A stretch of DNA of 64,000 nt. Origin: Pseudoalteromonas peptidolytica. GTDB lineage: Bacteria > Pseudomonadota > Gammaproteobacteria > Enterobacterales > Alteromonadaceae. This document shows, in pieces, positions 9,701 through 18,000 of the stretch. Position 1 is the first letter of the stretch. Every line of letters starts with the position of its first letter. The stretch is from positions 62,001 through 126,000 of the forward strand of contig NZ_WEHZ01000002.1 in assembly GCF_012641745.1 (NCBI RefSeq), in the 5' to 3' direction. The translations under genes and the position numbers were made by a program. The notes below the pieces were generated by a model. The model saw nothing but the letters and a program-made list of their open reading frames with translations, was not told the DNA's origin and searched no databases.

Positions 9701-10551
9701 CCGATAAATTACAGTCTGCTTTTAAGGCTCACATTTTAGAAGTTGAACGTGCACTACAAAACACCAGTGTTCCCGCTAAGAAAAAAGAGCTGTTATTGAA
9801 TCACACTATAGGGTGGTTGGCAGGGTTGTACTGTGCAAAAGCGGCGCTGAGCGTGTCGACTCAAGTCGATGACAGTGCCAAAGCGCTTGTGGCCAATTGG
9901 CTCGATATGCAGATAGAAAAAGAGATTTTTGTGCTACAGAAAAATATAGCGACTGTGTATGAAAAGAGCGAGATGGCTGTTGTCACTCAGCTACTCAAAA
10001 AAGCGCAAAGTCAAACCTTAGACTCAGAGCAAAGCGCACCGGGTGGCGATTATACTTTGGATGTGTTGTTAAGATCGTCGGATACGCCAAGCGCTAAACA
10101 AATATTGTCAGATGCTAACGTGTCTCACATGGAGCAAACGCAGCAAAATACTATTGATGAGCAACTTAGTACTCAAAGCAACAGCGCTGAGATTGCGAGT
10201 TTCTTGAAAAAGTGGATTGCGAATAAAGCGAAAAAGCCACTGAGTGAGATAGATGAGCATGAGCAGTTTGCGGCATATGGGTTGGACTCGGTTGATGCCG
10301 TTGAACTAATTGAAGCGATTGAGAACCAGTATCAATTAGATATAGATGCCACTGCTGCGTGGTCTTATCCAACCATTCAAACTTTAGCAAATTACATCAA
10401 ACAATACATAACGACGCCTCCGGAACCTGTGGCGAGCACGGGAGCTGGCAGCGCGCCGCAGGGCTTTGCAAAACAAGTTCAGGAGCAACCGGCAAGTACT
10501 TCAGAATTATCTAATGAAGAACTACTAGCTATGTTAGAAAGCGAGCTTTAA
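6784..10551 (+). CDS. fatty acyl-AMP ligase / acyl-CoA dehydrogenase / acyl carrier protein fusion (starter module)
   Basis: A 1255-aa loading protein. Residues ~15-580 are a fatty acyl-AMP ligase (FAAL): P-loop YTSGSTGSPKG near 184 and catalytic Lys543 in TTSGKIQ. Residues ~590-980 are an acyl-CoA dehydrogenase fold with TEPSAGSDP near 703 and the catalytic Glu942 in VFEGPTETLQ. Residues ~1120-1195 are a carrier protein with Ser1169 in GLDSVDAVEL. The acidic tail SNEELLAMLESEL looks like a docking helix for the next protein. Known logic: FAAL adenylates a free fatty acid and loads the ACP, and the dehydrogenase desaturates the bound acyl chain. Here I infer a C12 starter turned into an enoyl-ACP. 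The start is the only ATG fitting the domain edge, and it has a weak ribosome site. It is followed by the first PKS gene after 59 nt. Confidence 0.92.
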   Translation: MNYNNRSNENEFVGDSKALTYVSLIQEHAKNKPHDTAFEFIRSKDIDDVESLSFLQLLQYSKQISSVLLKQPKLGAVVIAVPTGKFFITSLLGCFISKRIAIPQVLPDSAANLTNLEKVVEDAGATTIVCLRQHEDKLKSQFEQQLITGALSILIIDELSFEGLSDESFDLPIIHPQDIAYLQYTSGSTGSPKGVIIKHENLIANLESIKSAYGFDSSLVCVSWLPPFHDMGLVGCYLTPTYNGGKSVVFSSTNFLKRPLMWLEAISKFKGTYLAGPNFSFDYCVRKAAGKDLSHINLSTLDKMINGAEPVKAETLNRFIEVFKPLGLRSDVFYASYGMAECVLFTSAERYTGQSVPYQGIGRVSCGISQDQHEILIVDPETHEVCGDGNIGEIWIAGPSVCSGYYKKSETINAVFNNTVAGNSNQFFRTGDLGFKSEAKLYITGRIKETIIIRGKNFYPHDIEASVTKVDALCKVNECAVFSSSHQDEEKVVVVQKLNTVKVSEAEAHALLKKISVALSVHHGLQVAELVIVKRIPKTTSGKIQRTKIRQMYEANELDIICLVNETATAEVQQRPATAIDLQQSQHKANELIEWLQDYSSRRINSQLIDERRCIPPYVVMDFSTQGILGLLVPPEQGGVGLSTTDTFKVVSALASVDLTLALFVGLHQVLGIRPILMSAKPAIRSQFVSELAQGRMLAAFALTEPSAGSDPRQIKLTAKKVDGGWRLSGEKIWSGNAAWSNLINVFALAFDNEQALGMTGFVVDSNSVGIQQGPEALTMGFRGMVQNKIYFNDVFVPDERMLGTLGKGFDVAKDAMMLGRAGIAAMAIGTMRRSLAVMQRYASKRIISTGRLSDNPETQKKITAHAFALSASEALLERVSMLTDLQQNVPDEMFAIVKYIVTEFAWHCVDDAMQMLGGRGYIESNGFAQVYRDTRLLRVFEGPTETLQVFVGASYLANPDNLSVFIADADGSDKLQSAFKAHILEVERALQNTSVPAKKKELLLNHTIGWLAGLYCAKAALSVSTQVDDSAKALVANWLDMQIEKEIFVLQKNIATVYEKSEMAVVTQLLKKAQSQTLDSEQSAPGGDYTLDVLLRSSDTPSAKQILSDANVSHMEQTQQNTIDEQLSTQSNSAEIASFLKKWIANKAKKPLSEIDEHEQFAAYGLDSVDAVELIEAIENQYQLDIDATAAWSYPTIQTLANYIKQYITTPPEPVASTGAGSAPQGFAKQVQEQPASTSELSNEELLAMLESEL

Positions 10552-10610
10552 GCACGCTTTCTAACAGAAGGATTAATACAAGTTTTAGCTGACAGCAAGG
10601 ATATTGTTTG

Positions 10611-13600
10611 ATGTCGAATATCAATGACGAAAAAATAAATGGCGTCTTAAAAAAGTCGTTAGAGAAAATATCGAGCCTAAAGCAGGAATTAGCACTTGAG
10701 CGGGCAGCCAAACATGAGCCGATAGCCTTGATTGGTGGCAGTTGTCGATTACCAGGTGGTGTAAGCAGCTTAGATGAGTTTTGGACATTACTCAAAGATG
10801 GCAAAGATGTCATCTCAAAAGTGCCTCGAAACCGTTGGAATACTGAGCGTTTTTATGATTCAACACCGTTTAAAACTGGCCACTATAATACTGATTATGG
10901 TGGCTTTGTTGATGATGTTTTCGGGTTTGATGAGCGCTTTTTTGGCATGTCAGCAGCTGAAGCTGAAAATCTTGACCCACAACAGCGCTTGTTACTGGAG
11001 CTAAGTGTTCATGCCCTTGAACATGCTGGCATTTCATTTAAACAAATATCAGGTGCCGCGGCGGGTATTTTTGTCGGTATAGGTTCGGCGGATTATGAGT
11101 TATTGCACCTTTCCGCTGCTGATACAATAGATTCGCAAATTGGCTTAGGCACAAACCGTGCGATTGCAGCAGGTAGGCTGGCGCACTTTCTCAATGTGCA
11201 CGGTCCTGTGATGCAACTCGACACTTCCTGCTCTTCTTCTTTGCTTGCCATCCACTTAGCATGTCAAAGTCTACGCAGTCGAGAGTGTGATATTGGCTTA
11301 GCTGCTGGGGTCAACCTCATGCTAGCACCTAATGGCTACATCGGATTTAGCCAGATTGGTGCGCTTTCAACCAGCGGTAAGTGCCATACTTTCGATCAGT
11401 CTGCTGATGGCTATGTTAGAGGGGAAGGCGGTGGTGTTGCGGTGTTTAAACGCTTGAGTGATGCAATCAAAGACAAGGATAACATCATCTGCGTGATTTC
11501 AGGTTCCGCGGTCAATCATGATGGTAGAAGTAACGGTTTAACAGCGCCCAACGGTTCAGCACAAGCGGCTTTGATTAAAAGTGCGCTACACAACGCAAAT
11601 AAAACAGCTGAAGATATTCAATACATTGAAGCACATGGTACAGGCACTTCATTGGGTGATCCAATTGAAGTAAATGCGCTCGGTACTATTTTTAAGTCAG
11701 CCAAATCAGCAGAAAATCCACTTTACATCGGCGCTGTAAAAACAAACATGGGGCATTTAGAGGCCGCAGCGGGTATTTCTTCATTTTTTAAAACCGCACT
11801 TGCGATCCATCATCATTATCTACCACCAAGTTTACACTTTGAGTCTGCAAACCCGTATATTAATTGGCAACGTTACCCGCTATCTGTGGTGAGTGAAGGC
11901 ATGGCATGGCCAGCATGCACTAACAAATCTGCCGGAGTAAGCGGCTTTGGGATGAGCGGCACCAACGTACACTGTATTCTTTCAGAGTATCAATCATCAG
12001 AGGTAGCAGCGCAACCTGACAATACTGACAGGACTGTGCATCCGTTTATTTTATCCGCCAAGTGTGAGGGCGCATTACAGCAACTTCGAGCAGATTATAT
12101 TGATGTTATTTCCAGGGACTTTGATAGCTTTGCTGGTATTTGCGCATCCACGGTACGGGCAAATAATCATTATAAATATCGTTTTGCGACCTTTGCTCAT
12201 AGTCGAGAAAGTCTACTTGCGCGCTTAAAAGAGAAAGCGCCGACAGCACCAAGTACTTTAGGAAAGCGTGAAAATTACATACAGCTAACTGAATTTCACG
12301 CTTTAGCTGACCTACAAGCCGTTATCGCAGCAATGCAGACACAGCTTCCTGTTTATGCTACTCACTTTAATCAAGTTTCAGCTTGGGTTGCATCAGATTT
12401 AACACAGCCACTAGCATGGTATGTTGCGCAAAGTGAATTATCACCGCAAGTACATCAAGTCCTCACTGCGTGTCACTTTTATGCTTTAGCCAGATGTCTA
12501 GATTATTATGGAGTGACCCTAAAAGGGGTAGGCGGAGACTCTGATTTGGCACATGTGCTCGCTGCGCATTTTGTCGGCCTTTTGACAATTCAAGAAGTGA
12601 TAAGGTCATTATTAGGTGAGCCCGCAAGTCTCGCTGCCAGTAACGAAATACTTAACAACGTACTTAGCTTTGACAAAGCACAAGTTGAGTTTGTGTTGCT
12701 AAGCGAAGAGTCATTAACTTCCGTTGATGCGACTGTAGCGCGACCACAAACGGCTATGCTACAGGAATTACAAGATGCCAATGTGTTGGTTGTTGGGATG
12801 CAAAACGCGATGTTATCAGTACCTCGCAGTGAGCAAACAGAGACGCACTACATCGTGATTAATGAGCAGATTAACACCCTGTATGCGTGTCTAGCGTCAT
12901 TGTATGAAGTTGGGGAGTCGATTCACTTTGACGCCGTTTTACATTCAATTCCAACCAATAAAGTAAGGCTTCCTCTCTATCCGTTCCAAAGAACACATTT
13001 TGAGCGCCATAACCCATTACGTGAGCAAGTATCGCCTTTAACAAAGGCGCAGAGCTCTGCTGATGTATTTAAAAACTTGCTCAATGATGCTGATTTATCT
13101 GATGCTGCAAAAGCCAGCTTACCTGAAATTTTTAGCTTCCTTGAAGGTGATTCGGCGAATGATTCTGAGTCGGTGGTGGAGCTGCTTAATTACGCTTGGG
13201 AGCAGTATATAGACACAGAAGAGCAAAACGCTACCACAGTGATTGATGATGTATTGTTGCTCGGCTTTGATACTTTACTACCACACTTGTTAAGTACCAA
13301 GCTGAATGAAACTCACAATACAATAAGGGTAACCCATATTGACCTTAGATCCTTCGTTCACCCAGAGATGAACAGTGCTGCATTTGAGCAAGCGCTCCAG
13401 TGTTGGGTAGAGCAAGTTGCTGATAAAGGTCAGGTCATATTCATAGCACCACAAGGTCTTGAAGAAGTGTCGGTATTTTCCGCCATATCACAGCAAGCAC
13501 TAATGTTAAAGGCATGTATCAAAGTGCTGAGTGCTAATTCGCACATGCGCTTAAAGGCGATTACGACAGGTGCACTTTGCGTGGATTCAGATGACACTGT

Positions 13601-15062
13601 CAATCTCAGTCAAGGTGGAATGTGGTCGCTACTTAAGTCCATAGATATGGAATGTCCATCACTACACTGTAGCTTGCTGGATATAAACTCGGTTGATGTC
13701 AACGACCGTGAATTGCAAACAATGACGGATTTTGTTTTGCATGGTTATGGTCAGGAGCGCTGGGTCGCAACGCGTGATAATACTCTTCGCGTTCCGCGCT
13801 TGGTACAGGTTGAAGAGGCTGTTGCGGTAAATCCACCGGTGTTGACGGGTAAGTATCTTATCACTGGAGGCAGGGGCAGTATTGCGCTCAAACTGGCAAG
13901 CTTTTTGGCTCAGCAAGGTGCAAGCCAGTTGATATTAGCTTGCAGAGATACACGCTTTAGTGAGCAAGATAGCAATGTTGTAGAGTCACTCAGAGCACTA
14001 GGCTGCAAGGTTCTCATACAGCAATGTGATTTCACAGATAAAAACAGTGTCCAGCAACTTTTTGCTGAAACCTACCGTGAAGGCCGTGTTGATGGTGTTT
14101 ATCACTTAGCGGGGGTAAAAGGTGAGATCCAACACTTCTCAGAATGTCACGATGATGCTGTGCTGGCGACCTTGAATGTAAAAATACAAGGGACGTTATA
14201 TGTTGGTGAGCAGGTTCAAGCTTACAACATTCCTCAATTCGTTGCCTTCTCCTCAATCGCTGCAACTTGGGGGGCGTCATATCAAGCAAGTTACGCACTT
14301 GCCAATGGGTTCTTGGAATCTTACTGTCATTACTTAAATACAGTAAAAATCAATGCCCAATGCTTAAACTGGGGCCCTTGGCTAAACACCGGTATGGCAG
14401 CGTCTGCTCATGAACAAGAGACGCTATTGCAAAGTGGTATTTTGCCAGCACCAGCTGAGCAGATGTTTGCACAAATGCAGCAGGCTATGGCGAGTGAACA
14501 AACACAATTCACGATTACTTGTATGGACTGGTCGAAGTTTCTGCCGCTGATTGAGCTACATGGTGAAAATCGCCTATTTGCTACCATTTCAGAGTCTGTT
14601 TTTGGGTCACACCAACAAGCAAATTCACGTTCAAGTTCACCGCTTAAAGAGACGCTATTAGCGCTTCCCGAGACCTCACGTCGCAAAGAGATTGTAGAAC
14701 GAGTAATGGAGCAGCTTGCTGCAACACTGAATGTCGCCAGCGCGACTATTTCAGCTGATGATGGTTTTATCGATTTGGGCATGAATAGCTTAAAAGCAAT
14801 CGAGTTCAAAGAAGGGTTAGAGGCAATATTTCATATCAACATTCCAGTGTCGGCATCCTTTGACTACCCCAGTGCCAACCTATTAAGCAATTTCTTATAT
14901 GACGAGTTATTCGATATTGAGCATGTCACTCTAGTTGATATTGAAACGTCGGCACATTCGGTGTCAGAAGGTGAACAAGAGCCTGAGTGGGATGACCTTA
15001 ATGAAGCAGAGTTAGAGTCGCTATTACGGAATAAGTTAGAAACTTTAGAAGTAGAGTTGTAA
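10611..15062 (+). CDS. type I PKS, KS-(degenerate AT)-KR-ACP
   Basis: First extension module, 1483 aa from the ATG at 10611 (AAGG 10 nt upstream). An N-terminal coiled-coil docking segment (residues ~8-35) precedes a KS with Cys207 in DTSCSSS and both His motifs (EAHGTGT ~341, GHLEAAAG ~380). Residues ~480-760 keep AT length and the post-AT LPLYPFQRTHFE motif, but the serine motif GHSxGE is replaced by GGDSDLA (~640) and no HAFH is present, so the AT is predicted dead. A structural KR half leads to a KR with TGGRGSIA (~1083) and YALANGF (~1228). The ACP has Ser1393 in GMNSLKAIEF. There is no DH. Predicted product: a 3-hydroxyacyl chain extended by malonate loaded from elsewhere. The tail ELESLLRNKL resembles a docking helix. 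The next PKS gene starts 2 nt after the stop. Confidence 0.92.
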   Translation: MSNINDEKINGVLKKSLEKISSLKQELALERAAKHEPIALIGGSCRLPGGVSSLDEFWTLLKDGKDVISKVPRNRWNTERFYDSTPFKTGHYNTDYGGFVDDVFGFDERFFGMSAAEAENLDPQQRLLLELSVHALEHAGISFKQISGAAAGIFVGIGSADYELLHLSAADTIDSQIGLGTNRAIAAGRLAHFLNVHGPVMQLDTSCSSSLLAIHLACQSLRSRECDIGLAAGVNLMLAPNGYIGFSQIGALSTSGKCHTFDQSADGYVRGEGGGVAVFKRLSDAIKDKDNIICVISGSAVNHDGRSNGLTAPNGSAQAALIKSALHNANKTAEDIQYIEAHGTGTSLGDPIEVNALGTIFKSAKSAENPLYIGAVKTNMGHLEAAAGISSFFKTALAIHHHYLPPSLHFESANPYINWQRYPLSVVSEGMAWPACTNKSAGVSGFGMSGTNVHCILSEYQSSEVAAQPDNTDRTVHPFILSAKCEGALQQLRADYIDVISRDFDSFAGICASTVRANNHYKYRFATFAHSRESLLARLKEKAPTAPSTLGKRENYIQLTEFHALADLQAVIAAMQTQLPVYATHFNQVSAWVASDLTQPLAWYVAQSELSPQVHQVLTACHFYALARCLDYYGVTLKGVGGDSDLAHVLAAHFVGLLTIQEVIRSLLGEPASLAASNEILNNVLSFDKAQVEFVLLSEESLTSVDATVARPQTAMLQELQDANVLVVGMQNAMLSVPRSEQTETHYIVINEQINTLYACLASLYEVGESIHFDAVLHSIPTNKVRLPLYPFQRTHFERHNPLREQVSPLTKAQSSADVFKNLLNDADLSDAAKASLPEIFSFLEGDSANDSESVVELLNYAWEQYIDTEEQNATTVIDDVLLLGFDTLLPHLLSTKLNETHNTIRVTHIDLRSFVHPEMNSAAFEQALQCWVEQVADKGQVIFIAPQGLEEVSVFSAISQQALMLKACIKVLSANSHMRLKAITTGALCVDSDDTVNLSQGGMWSLLKSIDMECPSLHCSLLDINSVDVNDRELQTMTDFVLHGYGQERWVATRDNTLRVPRLVQVEEAVAVNPPVLTGKYLITGGRGSIALKLASFLAQQGASQLILACRDTRFSEQDSNVVESLRALGCKVLIQQCDFTDKNSVQQLFAETYREGRVDGVYHLAGVKGEIQHFSECHDDAVLATLNVKIQGTLYVGEQVQAYNIPQFVAFSSIAATWGASYQASYALANGFLESYCHYLNTVKINAQCLNWGPWLNTGMAASAHEQETLLQSGILPAPAEQMFAQMQQAMASEQTQFTITCMDWSKFLPLIELHGENRLFATISESVFGSHQQANSRSSSPLKETLLALPETSRRKEIVERVMEQLAATLNVASATISADDGFIDLGMNSLKAIEFKEGLEAIFHINIPVSASFDYPSANLLSNFLYDELFDIEHVTLVDIETSAHSVSEGEQEPEWDDLNEAELESLLRNKLETLEVEL

Positions 15063-15064
15063 AA

Positions 15065-18000
15065 ATGGAAAGTAAAACAAATTCAACATTAAAGCTTGCA
15101 TACAAAGCCATAGAAAAGCTGCAATCTCGCGTCGAAGAATTAGAGCAAGGCGCAGATCAGATTGCGATTATCGGTGCGGGTTGTAAGTTCCCTGGTAACA
15201 TCAATTCGCTAGATGATTACTGGCAAGCTTTGATGGCCGGTAAATCTGTCGTAGAGCAAAATATTGAAGGATCGCTTGAAACAATTCACGAAACATTAAA
15301 AGGCCAAAGCCATGCCAAATTACATGGCGGACTTATTAGTGATGTCGACTTATTCGATGCCGCGTTTTTTAATATCTCAAAACGAGAAGCAGAATCCATG
15401 GATCCGCAGCAGCGACTGGTACTTGAAACTGCGTATCAAGCGCTGGAGCAGTCAGGCTATGCTGGCGAAACAAAAAATACAGCTGCTATTGGTGTATTTA
15501 TTGGCTCAGCGGCTAATGAATACGCTGATCTGTGTTATCAGTACGGTGATATTGCTGATTCAGCATATTGGGCTACGGGAAATGCAGTTAATACGATCGC
15601 AGGGCGAGTTGCATACTGTTTAGGGCTGCATGGGCCTGCGATGACATTTGATACAGCATGTTCTTCAGCGGCGACAGCGATATATCAAGCCATGCGAACT
15701 TTGCAAAATCATGAGGTCGATGTGGCGCTTGCAGGTGGTGTAAACCTAATGCTGACAACCGATACTTTCGTACCGTTACAAAAAGCACAGATGTTGTCGC
15801 CTTCAGGGCTATGTCAGGCATTTGATAATCGTGCGGATGGTTATGTACGCAGTGAAGGCTGCGGTGTTATTGCGTTGAAGCGTTTACGTGACGCCATTAG
15901 AGATCAAGATACGATCTTGGCTGTGATCAAAGGTGGCGCTATGAACCATGATGGCCACAGCTCAAGCCTTACCGCACCAAATGGCAATTCGCAGCAACAG
16001 GTGATCAAGCAAGCATTGAAAAATGCCAAAGTGACGCCGCAGGCATTACATTATGTAGAAGCTCATGGAACTGGGACACCTCTTGGTGATCCGATTGAAA
16101 TGCACGCCCTTAAAGCGGTATATACACCTGCTCGTGATGCGGATAATCCTCTTTATGTGGGATCAGTGAAAGCAAATTTAGGACATACAGAAGCAGCATC
16201 TGGTGTCGCTTCTGTGATTAAAGCTGCGTTGATCGCCGCAAACAAACAACTGCCACCACAAGTACATTACGATACGCTAAATCAGTTTATCGAAATCGAT
16301 GAGCAGCAAATACAGGTTACGAAACAAACTGTCGATTTATCTGAGCAGACTCAAATACATACCGCGGTCAGTGCTTTTGGGTTTTCTGGTACGAATGTAC
16401 ACCTGATCTTGGCCTCTCATACGCCGTCTGAGCAAAGCAACACTGAGATCAATAATGATGCCTTATTGTTACCTATTTCAGCGAAGTCTGAGCAACAACT
16501 CGCGGTATTAGCACAACGCTATTTATCGTTACTGGAACGCAGTGATAACCTTGAACAGGTTGTTGCAAATGCAGCGATGAGGCGGGCTCATTATCCTTAT
16601 AGGTTAGCGGTTACCGGAGCGAATAAACAAGCGCTCTGTGATGCGCTTCAAGCGCAGATAACTAAGCCACTAGCAGCATCAAAATTACCAGTAAAAAGTG
16701 AGCAGATTGCCTTTATGTTTACAGGGCAAGGGTCACAGTACAAAGGTATGGGACAAGCCCTTTATGGCATAAACCGCGTATTTAAAAGTACTGTGGACGA
16801 ATGTGAAGCATTCATCGAAAAAGCAGCAGGCTTTTCTATCAAAGCGGTAATGTGGGGAGCAGATGCCAAACGTTTGTCACATACTGAATTTACGCAACCG
16901 AGTTTATTTGTGCTTGAATATGCACTAGCAAAAATGTGGCAATCTTGGGGCGTACAGCCTTCAATCGTGATGGGGCACAGCATTGGTGAATATGCAGCGG
17001 CGTGTATCGCAGGTGTATTTTCATTGCAAGATGCACTGAAAATGGTGCTTGCGCGTGGCCGTTTAATGCAAAAGTTACCTAGTGATGGTGCCATGCTGGC
17101 TGTTGTTGCAAATGGTAATGTCGTCAAGGAATTGATGGCGGACTTACCAGCAGAGAAGATTGCCGTTGCCTCTTACAATTCAGTAAGGCAAACGGTGTTA
17201 TCAGGAGATAAATCCCTCATTAAAGTTGTGGCTGAACGAGGAAAGGAAAAAGGCATCACATGTGTGATGCTCGATGTCTCACACGCCTTCCATTCGCCTT
17301 TAATGCGACCAATGTTGGCAGAATTTAGAGTCATAGCACAGCAAGTTAACTACAGTACACCAAAGCTCGATTTCATTTCTACCTGTACAGGAAAGCAAGA
17401 ATATCAAAAGCTAACAGATCCAGAATACTGGGTACAGCATGTTGAGTTACCCGTTAATTTTGTTGAGGGTTTGCGCACGTTAGCGGCGAATAAAAAAGTA
17501 GATGTAATAGAAGTCGGTCCGCATCTAGTACTGACGAAATTAGCACTCCAGTCTACTCTCGACTTCGTGCACTATCAATGGTTGTGCTCACAAGATAAAG
17601 AGCAACCTCAAGCCACCTATATCACTAATACGCTAGCCACGTTATATCGCACAGGGCATGATATAAACTGGCTGAGCGTTTTTAATCACCAAGTGGTCGC
17701 AGCAACAGCAATACCTAGTTATCCATTTACGAGAGAGTCTTTTTGGTTAGGTGAAAAACGAGTACATGCGCGCCACGCGTCAGTGCAAGACCCATTTTTT
17801 GTGGATGTTCAAAAGGGATCGCACTCATCATCATTTAAAACCCAGTGTAACGTACAAAGTCAGCCACTGCTTAAAGACCATTTAGTCTATGACGAAGTAG
17901 TGGTACCTGGCGGTTACCACGTTTCTCTGGTACTCAATGCCTTGGCAAATCACAGTACTGAGTCACAGCTGGTACTTGAAAATGTCTTTTTTGGTGCACC

